A stretch of DNA of 64,000 nt from Aurelia coerulea. Taxonomy: Eukaryota > Cnidaria > Scyphozoa > Semaeostomeae > Ulmaridae. The translations under genes were made by a program, and so were the position numbers. The DNA is taken from positions 40,742,663 through 40,806,662 of the forward strand of contig CM076943.1 in the NCBI GenBank assembly GCA_039566865.1, written 5' to 3'. Below, one piece after another: positions 20,295-31,700 of the stretch; the first letter of the stretch is position 1; each line of letters opens with the position of its first letter. The notes below the pieces were generated by a model that worked only from the letters and a program-made list of their open reading frames with translations, made no database searches and had not been told where the DNA came from.

Positions 20295-21775
20295 CCCTAT
20301 TTGGAGCGGGGGGCCTTTTTCGCCCCCTCCCCCCACCAAACTTTCTCAAATATCTCTTCCGCTGTTATAGATATAGTGCTGCAACTCCTTGACTTTTCCT
20401 AAAATTTAATTGGCCATCAATTTTTAAAATTTCATGGTCCATTGTTGTACCACGTGACTTCCAGATGCCCTTATTTGGAGACTGGTCGCAAAGAAAATCT
20501 TAAAATCCTCGCTAAATTCTTGCATATACCGGGTGCGCCAAAATAAACTATGCACGTTTGGCAGGCCACAATAAATCGTACACTCGACCGATTTTAAAGA
20601 ATTATGACTTAATCGTTAGCAGAAAGCCTGAATTAGATACTGGAATTTTTTGCAAATTTTTCATTTTCAGTTTTTAGAGCTAGAAGCGAGTTTCCTAAAA
20701 TGCTAGTTTTCGAAAATATTGAAAACGATCAAATATCATTCGATCAAGTTTTCTGAAGAATCGACATGAATGGGCAAAGAGAGAACTTGTTCGTGGTGAT
20801 TTGCGATTAAGAAATCGACCAATTGTAATCTGCTGTACGAGAGTTCGTACTAAACCCCCAAAACCCTTTGAAAACGCTTTCTCTTTATTCATTCATGTCG
20901 ACTCTTTTAAAATTTGATCGACGTTTTTTGATCGTTTTCAATGTTCTCGAAAACGAACATTTTAATAAACTTGCTTCTGGCTCTAAAAATTGGAAACGGA
21001 AAAATTTGCAAAAAGTCTTTGAATCTAATTCAGGCTTTCTGCTAAAGATTAAGTCATGAATCTTCAAAATCGGTCCAGTGTACGATTTATTGTGGCTTGC
21101 CAAACGTGCATAGTTTATTTTGGCTCACCCGGTAACGCAAATGATAAAGTTATATACACCATTCGATTGGTTTTGAAGAGTACTTTCATTTGATATACAG
21201 TTTGTTTATATTTGCTGACATCAACAACTTTTGATATCCATGAGTTCATTTATCTTTATGACGTCATAGAATGAATGAATTAGGGCAATACATCTCAACA
21301 CGTGCAGAAAACAATGTTAAGTTCCTTATTACTAACTATTTTCATTAATTAGAAGTCCATAAATAGAAAAAAATTCACAATAGAAATCTCAATTAGTCTA
21401 TTCAATTGCTAATTGCTCTTAATTAGCAAGAGTTGCAAGTTAAATTGAAATTTTTTTGTGTAAATATCTTTCTCTTCTCTTATTTGCTATTTCTGGCTAC
21501 AATTCTGCCTGTTTATATCTCGTGTTAATCTGGAGAGAATTTGCTTTAAAATCAGTAGCTCAATTTTGACCATCTTCCCATTGTTTTGGTTGCCTAGCAA
21601 CGACCCACGTGACCAATTAAACCACTATTGTTGTTTTTGTAAATTCAATTGTCAAAAGAACAATTGGCATAAGTTTCATTGTTATATCTCTTGTAGTTTT
21701 GAAGAAAAAGAGGGGTGCGAAAAACACCCCTCCCCCGGTCAAAAATATTAAAATTTCAACCCGGTCAAAATAGGG
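20295..21775. mobile_element. TTAA-type element with CCCTATTT ends, carrying a nested MITE
   Basis: The left end CCCTATTTGGAGCGGGGGGC follows TTAA (20291-20294). The right end GGTCAAAATAGGG is followed by TTAG. Without the nested mariner MITE (20529-21132) it is about 875 bp. It aligns with 48277-49158, sharing CTCCTAAAATTTA-type, CCACGTGAC and TATTTGGAGA segments, and both have GTTTTGGTTGCCTAGCAAC near the right end. No gene. Confidence 0.65.
20529..21132. mobile_element. CCGGGTG-type mariner MITE (604 bp), compact version
   Basis: Ends CCGGGTGCGCCAAAATAAAC and GTTTATTTTGGCTCACCCGG are flanked by TA (20527-20528, 21133-21134). It is a near-complete hairpin with a very short loop. The copy at 49846-50729 is the same family with a 220-bp loop, which makes this pair informative about loop gain or loss. 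Confidence 0.85.
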
Positions 21776-21777
21776 TT

Positions 21778-21840
21778 AGGAAACTACTTACCAGCGCCGG
21801 ACCTTAGTTTCTTATAAAAAATGTATGTTAGCAACAACAT
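21778..21840. mobile_element. End fragment of the AAGAAAC family
   Basis: CCAGCGCCGGACCTTAGTTTC followed by TTATAAAAAATG matches the right ends at 18120 and 19575. No left end is present. Confidence 0.45.
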
Positions 21841-21894
21841 TGGTTTTCCTCTTTGAGACCTATGCTTGGCATCTTCCGTGAGAAAACATGCATC

Positions 21895-23057
21895 CTAGCA
21901 TTTTTAATTAATTGATGAATACCTCCAACCATCAATATAAAATCCAACTGCGGTCAGAGAAGCTACCTGATATGACAAAGAAAAAGGACGCACAGGGTGC
22001 TGGGAAAATTAACAACATGAAGTCTAAATAAACTCATTTCATTTTGAATAAAAGGCTGTACTTTACGACATATGGCACTGAGTTGCTTGAAGAAACAAAA
22101 TTATGACGCACTGCCAAATCACTGCTATGTTTGAAAACTGTTGGAGAAATTTACAAGTTGTTTGCTCAAAGGAATTTCATTACCATCTCACAATTAAGTA
22201 CCTTTCAGAAAACTTTCGTACTGCTCCGTTCCAATTTCTATCTGTTTTTGTTGATAAAAACGCTATCTGTTCACATAGCTTCGTTTACAAATGAATACGC
22301 TATCAATGCAATACCGGGTGTCTCAGAAAAAAGTACCCCCCTTCGACTGGTAATAGAAATCAAGCAATAAGTTATCATTGCTCCCCGACTTCACAGCTAA
22401 ATTTATCAATGTTCAACTTAGGTGCACGTACCTTGCATTCAGAAATCGTCCACCAAACACCGGAGATACAGGTTTGCAATGTCAAAATTTACAGTGCACC
22501 CAAAACCAGAGGTTTTGATAAAGGGCCTAATCATGATTTGTATCGTGGACATTTTCCAAAGTACCTGTAGACTTTAAGTTTCCGTGTTTTGCTTTTGAAA
22601 AGAATAAAAGATGCATGGACATGGCACTGATTAAAGAAATATAGTAAAAATATGGTAAGAATGATAAAGTCGTGCCACATCTCCAAAATAAGCGTGCATG
22701 TGCTCCTTTTCCCCTTCTTTAATACAAAACACTTGGTGAACTCATATCTCCGGTGTTTGGTGATCGATTTCCAAATGCAAGATATGTGCATCTAAGTTGA
22801 AGACCAACAAATGTGGCCATGTATTCAAAAAGTCCCCAAATATTATGGTTTTGTTGCTTTGTTGAGTCAAAAGGGGTACTTTTTTTGAGACACCCGGTAG
22901 ACATTCACACTGCTCCTGCAAAACGGTGGTGTTGTTAATCCCCTTTTCAAAACAAAGCATTTCGGATCGATTTTTTGAAGCGTATTGCTTTCAAATTGAT
23001 AAGTTTTCATTATCGTTTTCGAAAAGCTCCTATATGACAGCAGCGCAGTGCTGTGAA
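21895..23057. repeat. Segmental duplication, copy A
   Basis: Positions 21895-22311 and 22900-23057 align collinearly with 57440-57807 and 58717-58930 (for example TTTTTAATTAATTGATGAAT, CACAGGGTGCT, CATTTCATTTTGAA, CAGTGCTGTGA). The two copies carry different insertions at different points, so each supplies the empty site of the other. No open frame is conserved between them that I can see. Confidence 0.75.
22314..22897. mobile_element. CCGGGTG-type mariner MITE (584 bp) in the duplication
   Basis: Ends CCGGGTGTCTCAGAAAAAAG and TTTTTTTGAGACACCCGG are flanked by TA (22312-22313, 22898-22899). The paralogous site near 58763 reads GCAATAGTTCACACTGC without the element. Internally it is palindromic, with inverted CGGAGAT and CCAAACACCGG segments. 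Confidence 0.85.
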
Positions 23058-23620
23058 TCAGGGGCGCAACTATACGGTGGGGGTCCTGGGGGTCCAGACC
23101 TCTGCCCTTTTTTAGAAAAGGGCAAAAAAGTGCCCTTTTTAAGGAGACAATTATGTTAATTTGATGTATTACTGACCGTTAGCTTTACGGGTGCTTGCGA
23201 TGAAGTATCAATATTTGTTGAATGCTTTCTTGAATTGCTAAGATTTTATCTTGAACAAAGTTTGAGAATTCACTATGCTTGAATTGGATTTATCGTTCCG
23301 AAAATCATCAGTAATTTTCTGAACATTGAGGCTCAAAAACTTGCAAATACGGCTGAAAATTTCAAAAGATTTCTGGAACTCCTTTGTCTTTTATGGCACA
23401 TGTGAAAAGCACTTACAATTTAGATGCCCAAAGACAAGACTCACTTTGTTAAAAGAAGCCGTTGCAAGAAACTTTTGCGACTGGGTGGGTAAAAACAATC
23501 CCATTTGAGAGACCAGTGCTGTCTGGATATCAAGGTAAAGATATAGTTCATGTTCAAATGAATTTTACATTTTCCTGAATGAAATCAACAATTTCATTCC
23601 CAAAATTTTCTCAAGAAACA
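23058..23620. other. hAT-type left end and unrecognised sequence
   Basis: CAGGGGCGCAACTATACGG at 23058, with a G-rich follow-up, is a typical hAT terminus, but no right end is found. The rest to 23620 holds no supported gene; a 60-codon open frame at 23326-23508 has no recognisable features. Confidence 0.35.
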
Positions 23621-23914
23621 AAGCCCCTTCAAGAGAGCTTCAAAGCAGGCCGAAAATCTTGACCATATTTTCTACCTCGCATAAATGGCTGTTACATGCT
23701 TTAGCACGTTTTATCCCTTTTGAATTATGAAGAAAGTGTCATTTCTCTCCCTGGGAGCATAACAGCATAATTCCAAATTCCGAGTGACTTCGTCCTCCCA
23801 AGAGTATAATACAGCACGTGCCGATGCTTGTTGACGTCATCACTGTGAAGCAGGAATATTAGGAAAATCTGGTCGTCATTTTAGGCCGGTTTTAATGGTT
23901 TCCTGAAGGGGCTT
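23621..23914. mobile_element. MITE with AAGCCCCTTC ends (294 bp)
   Basis: AAGCCCCTTCAAGAGAGCTT and the inverted AACCATTAAAAC-type right arm ending GAAGGGGCTT share about 40 alignable bases, including GGCCGAAAAT versus ATTTTAGGCCGG. No clear target duplication and no gene. Confidence 0.45.
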
Positions 23915-24408
23915 TATGCAGAAAATCCCTCACAATTTTTGAGTGGAGTAGCCGACTGCATTCAGGTAAATTCGTAAAAGGATTTGAACATGTCCACCAT
24001 TGAATGATATTTTTGCCAATATTTTCGTTCTCTTATCCAAGGAGCAGTGGCCTTTCAAATAGGGATTGCTATTTTCTCACCCTGTAAAAGAATTGGCCTA
24101 AAGTTGCAAAACCATACAACGAACTTCAGAGCACAGTTTCTCATAAGAAGCGTGTACGGGCAGCCTTTTCAGTGTTGTAGTGTTACTTCTCTCTCCTAGG
24201 CGGGTGTCTTTCATTCTCTACTAGTTTTAATCTCTTTTTAAGATGGGCATTCTCTGACGATCTAGAGAGCGTGATTTTAAAAATGTTTGGGGGGCAAGCC
24301 TAGACTTAAAACGATGGGTCTCCTGTTTCCCTGTGCTCTTTGACTTCAAGATGGCGCTTTGGTCAACAGAGACTCTTATGATTACTCTGAAAAACCTGAC
24401 CCTATTTA
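23915..24408. repeat. Noncoding, with a dispersed repeat at 24290-24408
   Basis: The reverse complement of 32185-32310 aligns with 24290-24408: GGGCAAGCC/GGGCTTGCC, a GACGATGAGTCCC-like segment, GTTTCCCTG and AAAACCTGACCCTATTT. Upstream, 23915-24290, nothing is recognised. Confidence 0.5.
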
Positions 24409-24483
24409 GGACCTGTTTACATGGGAGTTTTCAGCCCGGGCTGAAACTTCAGCCCTGCTACCCGAGGTGAAAATATTTTGCCT

Positions 24484-26440
24484 TTACATTTCATTTCATT
24501 TCATTTCATTTTTAATTATTTATACACGGTGGCCCCATCAATCAACGACTGCTTTACAGGGGGCCGTGTTAAAAAGCTTACAAAATTAACAATACTTTAC
24601 TAAAATTACCTAATTACAAGTGATAAAATCTAAAAAATCTAACTAGAATACTTATGATAAAAAATTAAAAAGAGTAAAATCAAAACTGGTGAATGGAACG
24701 AAAAATCACAATCAAATGGTCAAGCAGAAGGCTGCAGATGGTTTTTTAGTTGGCATTTAAACGAATTAAGCGAATTTGCTTGTTTTATATCCAACGGAAG
24801 CTGATTCCAAGTTCTAGCGCCACGAAAAGATATCGCTTTTTGTCCTTTGCAGGTTGTCATCCTTGGGATATAGAGATCAGTGGCTGCATTTCGCAAGCTA
24901 ATATCAATATTTCGGTCAGAATTTTTTGTGAACAAATCAGAAAGATAGCTAGGTGCAAGGCCAGTTATTGCTTTATACGTATCCGTAGCTGTTTCACTTT
25001 TAATCATATCACTGACAGTAAGCCATTTAAGGTTCTTAATCAAAAGGGTCGCAGATGTATCATAACTGCTATTTGAGACAATCCTTGCAGCTCGATTTTG
25101 CAATTTTTGCAGAGCTTGCAATCTAGCTTCGCCACAGCTTCCCCATACAGAGCAACAGTAGCGAAAGTGTGGCTCGACAATGCCTCGGTACATTTGTATC
25201 AGAGTAGGTTTCGGTACGAATTTCTTAGCATACTTGAGAAAACCTAAAGCACGAGATACTTTGCCACATAAGACTTTCATGTGCTGATTCCAGTCAAGAT
25301 TACTGTCAAGTTGAACACCTAAATATTTCACATTGTTAACTAGATTTATGTCAGAGCCTCCAATAGAAAAAGTTGGAGAATCTACTTTCTTTTCAGCAAT
25401 CTTCTTCAGGTTTGGTTGGGAACCTATAACCATCGCTTGCGTCTTTACAACATTTAACGACAGTTTGTTACCCTGCAACCATTTGTTTAGACAATCGAGA
25501 TCCCTATTTAGTGTCGTATTAAGCTCTTCGATGTTTTTAGAGGCATATGAGATGCTAGTATCGTCAGCATACATTGTCAGATTACATTTATTGAGTGCCA
25601 AAGGAAGATCATTAATGTAGATTAGAAAAAGGAGTGGTCCTAAGCACGATCCCTGAGGAACACCACAATCAATATCGTGCAAATCAGAACATGCACCATT
25701 AACTTTACAGAACTGACATCTGTTTTCTAAGTAAGATTGGAACCATAAATATTCGAGGCCGTCAATGCCATATTTCTTCAGTTTCGCGAGAAGAATTTGA
25801 TGATTGACCGTGTCAAATGCTTTCTTAAGGTCGATGAAGACCATAGCAGTGTATTTTCCATTATCTATATTGACGTACCAATCATTTGTATTGTTTAAAA
25901 GGGATGTAACTACAGAATGCAAACTCCTAAAACCGGATTGATGCGAAAAAAGATGCTTATTTCCGTCCATATACTCATAAAGCTGATTGTAAACCAACTT
26001 TTCAAACACCCTTGATAAAAAAGGGAGAACTGATATGGGTCTGTAATTTGAGCGATCATTCTGTTGGCCACTTTTAAATATAGGGGCAACTCTTGCAATT
26101 TTCCAACTATCCGGGAAAACACCAGTAGCTAAAGAGAGATTAAACATGTCGCAAAGAGAATCGGCCAAGATTGGAAGTCCAGCTTTCAAGAAAAAGTTGG
26201 CAATGCCATCAGGCCCAGATCCCATAGATGATTTGAATTTTCCAAAGACCTTTTCGACCTGACGTGTATCCACGGGCTTAAAGTGGAACTTAGTATTTTC
26301 TTTATTGACAGAATATTCATTTCCCAAAAGTGGATTTACCGTATCCGGTATTTTGTCACTGAGCTTTTTACCAATGCCACAGAAAAAATTATTCATGGAT
26401 TCAGCGATAGCCTTATTGTCAAATATTGTTTCACCTCAAC
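24484..26440 (-). mobile_element. CR1-like non-LTR retrotransposon, 5'-truncated
   Basis: On the minus strand the reverse-transcriptase frame is followed by a short 3' UTR with a stem-loop (CACGGCCCCCTG...GGGGCCACCGTG) and a tail of AAATG units seen as CATTTCATTTCATTT from 24488. The endonuclease region is absent: a stop lies just upstream of the first retained codons. It inserted into the left half of the outer TTA-flanked element. Confidence 0.8.
24720..26396 (-). CDS. CR1-like reverse transcriptase, 558 aa, intact frame
   Basis: RNA-directed DNA polymerase of a CR1/L2-type retrotransposon, copying element RNA at a nicked chromosomal target. Motifs in order: GSGPDGI near residue 40, WKIARVAPIFKSG, NYRPISVLP, HQSGFR, the palm AMVFIDLKKAFDTVNH, GVPQGSCLGPLLF, the catalytic YADD near residue 280, and YLGVQLD. 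A C-terminal extension follows (QKLQNRAARIV, ISFRGARTWNQLP). No stop interrupts the 558 codons, so the insertion is young. Full-length relatives carry an N-terminal apurinic-type endonuclease, which this copy lacks; the product cannot mobilise alone. The ATG chosen may be internal to the original protein. The homologous plus-strand fragment at 13740-14447 shows the family has several copies. Confidence 0.85.
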   Translation of the reverse strand: MNNFFCGIGKKLSDKIPDTVNPLLGNEYSVNKENTKFHFKPVDTRQVEKVFGKFKSSMGSGPDGIANFFLKAGLPILADSLCDMFNLSLATGVFPDSWKIARVAPIFKSGQQNDRSNYRPISVLPFLSRVFEKLVYNQLYEYMDGNKHLFSHQSGFRSLHSVVTSLLNNTNDWYVNIDNGKYTAMVFIDLKKAFDTVNHQILLAKLKKYGIDGLEYLWFQSYLENRCQFCKVNGACSDLHDIDCGVPQGSCLGPLLFLIYINDLPLALNKCNLTMYADDTSISYASKNIEELNTTLNRDLDCLNKWLQGNKLSLNVVKTQAMVIGSQPNLKKIAEKKVDSPTFSIGGSDINLVNNVKYLGVQLDSNLDWNQHMKVLCGKVSRALGFLKYAKKFVPKPTLIQMYRGIVEPHFRYCCSVWGSCGEARLQALQKLQNRAARIVSNSSYDTSATLLIKNLKWLTVSDMIKSETATDTYKAITGLAPSYLSDLFTKNSDRNIDISLRNAATDLYIPRMTTCKGQKAISFRGARTWNQLPLDIKQANSLNSFKCQLKNHLQPSA

Positions 26441-26650
26441 ACACATGGAGAGAAGTAGACAAAAGCGCATGCGTCATTGATTTTTCAGCCCGGACTGAGA
26501 AAAGATTGGCAATTACATGGGTCCGCGGCACATAAAATAATGGGGATTAACATGCTAATTAAGGGATTAACGTTTCATCTCGGCCGGCTAGCACAAGGTG
26601 AGATGAAATTTGAGCCCGGGGGAAATTCTCAGCCCGGGTCGAAACAATTT

Positions 26651-27840
26651 GGCCAGGTTCATAATTTTCGAAAAATTTCAGTGAGATTGAGTTCCGCGTT
26701 ATTCACTGGCGTATTAGGCAAAAGTCCATAACGCGGAATTTAAAAACGCGGACATTTTTCGAAAATTTTCTCAGCAAAGTTTGAAGGAAGAACAGATGAA
26801 TTTCTGTTTGTTTGATCCTTCCTACTGATGAGTTAAACGGAGAACGTGGCTTTACTTCTGAATTTGCCAACACAATGTCAACATTGTTCATAGTAACGCC
26901 ACTGACCTCGAGGAGCGCAAGTGCACTGTTTAAAGCCCTGTTCACACGACACAAACTAACCCGGGGCGAACCTGGGTTAAACTAACCTAGGTTAGATTTT
27001 TGTAGTGTGAACGCGACTAACCTGGGTTCGCCCCGGGTTAAACTAACCCACCTCAGGAGGTGGGTTGGAAAATGTCGTGTGAACGCAAACTTGGGGCGAA
27101 CCTAGGTTAGTTTCGATCTCATGCACTGAAGTTGTGTTATCTTCACAGATATCTATTAATTCTAAACTGTTATACATATTCATTTGGTCATTCTATACGC
27201 TATGAATTGAGGAAAAATAGACCGAGGATCAACTTGGGAGGACGAAGAAGTTTTTTTATGATACGCTTGCGATACGAAGCCATATGATTTCGAGCAGAAA
27301 CTCGATTCTTTTCTAGCCGCCTTTTTCGTGTTAAAGCTCGCCTCTTCATAAACACATGCGATGCCAAAACCATACATTTTAAAACAAATATCTGCCGGCA
27401 AAACATAAGCATGCACAAAGCATTGTTATCTTGGTTTCTGTCCGCCATTTTCTCAAATTCTTGCTTTGTTATCTTACCAACTGCGCATGCAAGAATAAAA
27501 CTAACCCAGGTTCGCCCCAGTTTTGCGTTCACACACATTTTGAGGATCTTTTCATGTGAACAGACGCGGGTTGAACCAGGGTTAGTTTAACCCAGGTTCG
27601 CCCCGGGTTAGTTTGTGCCGTGTGAACAGGGCTTAATCCCAGGATGACTTTGAATAAAGAATGTAATTTTCAGGGCGTGAAAAAAATTTCCGTGTATTTC
27701 AACATAGTCACTATGATTTCAATTCCGCGGTATGGACTTTTGCCTAATACGCCAGTTAATAACGCGGAACTATATCTCGCGGAAAAATTCTGTTTCGCGG
27801 TTTCCGTTAGTTCCACGAGCTCCGCGTTATGGACCTGGCC
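26651..27840. mobile_element. Mutator-like TIR element with 9-bp duplication, hosting another MITE
   Basis: Ends GGCCAGGTTCATAAT and ATTATGGACCTGGCC-like are inverted. Deeper arms share TTTTGCCTAATACGCCAGT/ACTGGCGTATTAGGCAAAA and several CGCGGAA motifs. AAACAATTT flanks both sides (26642-26650, 27841-27849), a perfect 9-bp duplication. It is interrupted by the TAA-flanked element 26934-27633. Without that it is about 490 bp. No gene of its own. Confidence 0.75.
26934..27633. mobile_element. PIF/Harbinger-type element (700 bp) with possible transposase relic
   Basis: Ends AGCCCTGTTCACACGACAC and GTGCCGTGTGAACAGGGCT are flanked by TAA (26931-26933, 27634-27636). Subterminal CTAACC(C/T)(G/A)GG boxes recur in both orientations. 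On the minus strand from about 27450 to 27200, a frame with LMRRR-like basic stretches (FMKRRALTRKRRLEKNRVSA) may derive from the N-terminus of a Harbinger transposase; it is too short to be active. Confidence 0.8.
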
Positions 27841-27981
27841 AAACAATTTCTATGTAATGGTAAAATTGATATTTGCAAGCTTTTGACCGTAGAGGAGCGA
27901 TGAAGTATCACCTCGGGTAAACGGGCTGAAATTTCAGCCTTGGCTGAAAACTCCCATGTAAACAGGCCCTTAGGCCTAATT

Positions 27982-28398
27982 CACGTTTTTTTTATAAGAA
28001 ACTTTGATCAGCACTTAGTACTAAAAGTTTCTTAATTTCGCATAAAAATTTCGGTGTTTTAGTAGTAAAAGTTTCTTAATCAGTTTCTTATTTGTTGGGC
28101 CTAAAATTGAGGTATTGTTCGAAGTTGAGCCTTCTTCTCGAGAAAGGGCTTCCATTTTGCATTGACATTGTCATCAAGAAGAAGCCATGCACATCAAGGC
28201 AAAATTTACAAATTTTGCAGTTAAAAGTCAAGAAAAAACGAATGTACCTTTGTTAGAAAGACATAGAATAAGAGAGACACAAAGAAATAAAGTTTTAGAG
28301 TTTCTTAACTGTTCTTGAGCGTAGTACTAGAGTTTCTTAATTTTTTGGTCATCGTAGTACTAGTTTCTTATAAACCAGTTTCTTATAAAAAAACGTGC
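27982..28398. mobile_element. TIR element rich in AAGAAAC motifs, copy 2
   Basis: Ends CACGTTTTTTTTATAAGAAA and TTTCTTATAAAAAAACGTG are inverted. GTACTA(G/A)...TTTCTTAA motifs are repeated inside both arms (CTTAGTACTAAAAGTTTCTT; GTAGTACTAGAGTTTCTT). It starts 10 bp after the end of the TTA-flanked element. Short 28399-28768 sequence on the right is unrecognised. Confidence 0.65.
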
Positions 28399-28768
28399 AG
28401 GCTAGGATTCCTAGCATACCAATCAGATTGCGAGATTTGCGAATTACTATGGTTACGACACATCTGCTGGAATTTTTAGCCAATCAGGCGAGGTCTGACA
28501 GGGCACGTAGCAAAGGGAGGCTGTTCATCTTTTAATTTTCGCGATTTAGCGACTTTGCAATCTTGATTTGCTAAACAAAATGCAAGATGGCTGACTCAGA
28601 GCTTCTGCAGAAAACAGAAGCACAGCACAGTTCGGAGTTGAGTTGTGTGAATTCCAGGCTGTTTATTTAAAAGTTTTGAAGGGTGAAGATGTCTTCGTGT
28701 CTGGCTATAGGAGCAGGGAAAACATATTTTTAGAACTGATCCCTTTGTTTTTATGTCCGCGTCCACCC

Positions 28769-31700
28769 AGCATAGCCATCAAATCTTTTCTATTGTCAAA
28801 AGATCCCGTGGGGTTCTGACTCACGCTCTGATCAGATCGCATTTTCTCCTATGATTGACCAATCAAATGCCGTCGTTGTGTTTACTTCCGCGTGTCGCAG
28901 TAAAACTTAGGCCATTTTCGGCCGTTTTGACCACTCTCCGGAAAAAATCATTGCACGATCGGATAAATCGAATTTCGTCAAAATTTCAATTGGAGAAGAT
29001 TCTCCATGCTTTTGACCATAAGTGTTTTCGGTATGGCTTTGCGATCACTAAAAATAGCAGAATTGTGGCATTTTTAAGCTCACTGCAGTCATTCATCGGT
29101 TACAGACTCTATGATTAGCAAAAAGAAGAGTAGAAAATTGAAAACCTGAAAAAGAACTAGTGCATACACATACCTCAGATGGATTTAATAACAAACATCC
29201 ACTTTTTCTGCCGCGATCTACAGCGAGTTTCACCAGCAAATAACACAGTCAACAAAAATAGGCGCGAGAACTTGAATGATCAGCTGCATGCCATCGTCGA
29301 GTGAGAACAGCATCCGATTCCAATGAACAGAAATATGGATAAATCAACGGTGAATAACGAATACATGAACTTGCCATATGCTGAAGATTACGGGAGTAGC
29401 TGTACGTGCACTCTGGCCCAGAAAGAACAATTTTGTGATGTCTCTTTCGATTAACCATCTATGGATAAACCGTGCCACTATTCCTTTATCCAACTGCGGC
29501 TATCTACACGCAGGCTAGATGGAAACTGGCAATAACATTACCAAAACGATGTACGAATTGATCGGTCCCATCCCATCTTTTATTGCAAGAAAAATGTCTA
29601 TCGTCTTATGGTCTAGCAGGCTAGCAGCTTCATGAAACAGAACTGAAATGCTAGGTTTAGTGTTCTTACGAATACGAACAACAAGAAGAAATGTACATCT
29701 TATTTTCATAACGAGTAAAAAAGATCGATCTTTTCGACATTTGAAATACTATTTATAGAAACTCCTCATGTCAATTTCACATTTTGGGCGGATATCATCA
29801 AAAATATTTTATCTTTTAGAAGTCCTTCGTTAGAAAATCACCCCTTCACAGTCAAGCAACACAGTAGCATCAAAGCAAAATTGGGCAGTTTGCAAACTCA
29901 TTGCCCATTCATGGAAGAACAACCCTATTTTTTGTAAGATTCTACTACTTTCATCCAATAAAGAAACTTAAAAGTTCCCTCAAATTTCTATCGGTGGTGT
30001 AGGATCTCTGGGATCTCCTTTGCCTTAGACAAAAATTCTGCGGCAAATTTTGAAATCATGCCACAATAGTGTAGATCACATACGAAGTCTCATGTAAGAA
30101 ATTACTAAATGAAAAGTGAAGTTATTATGTTCCAGTTTCAAAGATTTTATATTCTAGGTGACCTGAGAGTTCAGTTTCTTGACATTTTTCCTATGATAGC
30201 GGACCTCTATCAATGCAACAGCATAAACTTTTTCTGCAGGAAACTGCTTGAAGGAAACCGCTGCTGCCTCTTCCATAAATTAGGAAAATCTATTAGAAGC
30301 GATGAAAGGTCATTTCAAATTTAAGGAACTTTTTCAAAGTAAGTTATGAGTTGCAAAAAATGTTTTCAACAAGAAATTGCAGTACCAACTCAACTATTAC
30401 TAAAAAGCAATAATTTTTGTTATTATTTCGTTTTAGCAATTCATTGGCTCAAAATGTGGTTCTGAATGAACGTCGACAAACTGTCAGTTGGAATTTTGAA
30501 AATTTGGGACCGTTACAAGAAACTTTTTTATTAGAATCAAGCCTAATGTAAATATAACATTTTGGAAACTGAAACAAATAAATTTCACTTTTCGTTTGGT
30601 AACTTCTTACATGAGATTTCGTATGTGATCTACACTGTTGTGGCATGATTTCATAATTTGCTGCACAATTTTTGTCTAAGGCACAGGAGATCCCAGAGAT
30701 CCTGCACCACCGATAAAAATTTGAGGGAACTTTTAAGAAACTCTTACGAAACATTTTGTACTCAGAAAGTGAGAATTTTGAGGAGCTTTCTTTATTGGAT
30801 GAAAGTTGTAGAATCTTACAAAAATAGGGGTTTTCTTCCATGAATGGGCAATGAGTTTGCAAACTGCCCAATTTTGCTTTGATGCTACTGTGTTGCTTGA
30901 CTGTGAAGGGGTGATTTTCTAACGAAGGACTTCTAAAAGATAAAATATTTTTGATGATATCCGCCCAAAATGTGAAATTGACATGAGGAGTTTCTATAAA
31001 TAGTATTTCAAATGTCGAAAAGATCGATCTTTTTTACTCGTTATGAAAATAAGATGTACATTTCTTCTTGTTGTTCGTATTCGTAAGAACACTAAACCTA
31101 GCATTTCAGTTCTGTTTCATGAAGCTGCTAGCCTGCTAGACCATAAGACGATAGACATTTTTCTTGCAATAAAAGATGGGATGGGACCGATCAATTCGTA
31201 CATCGTTTTGGTAATGTTATTGCCAGTTTCCATCTAGCCTGCGTGCAGATAGCCGCAGTTGGATAAAGGAATAGTGGCACGGTTTATCCATAGATGGTTA
31301 ATCGAAAGAGACATCACAAAATTGTTCTTTCTGGGCCAGAGTGCACGTACAGCTACTCCCGTAATCTTCAGCATATGGCAAGTTCATGTATTCGTTATTC
31401 ACCGTTGATTTATCCATATTTCTGTTCATTGGAATCGGATGCTGTTCTCACTCGACGATGGCATGCAGCTGATCATTCAAGTTCTCGCGCCTATTTTTGT
31501 TGACTGTGTTATTTGCTGGTGAAACTCGCTGTAGATCGCGGCAGAAAAAGTGGATGTTTGTTATTAAATCCATCTGAGGTATGTGTATGCACTAGTTCTT
31601 TTTCAGGTTTTCAATTTTCTACTCTTCTTTTTGCTAATCATAGAGTCTGTAACCGATGAATGACTGCAGTGAGCTTAAAAATGCCACAATTCTGCTATTT

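Larger units (their letters stand above)
24409..27969. mobile_element. Outer Harbinger-like element hosting three nested insertions
   Basis: The left arm GGACCTGTTTACATGGGAGT and the right arm ACTCCCATGTAAACAGGCCC continue inwards with GGCTGAAA(C/T)TTCAGCC and CCCGAGGTGA/TCACCTCGGG. TTA flanks both sides (24406-24408, 27970-27972). The 3-bp duplication and TGTTTACA-type end suggest PIF/Harbinger. The interior is occupied by the CR1-like LINE (24484-26440) and the 26651-27840 element. Confidence 0.7.
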
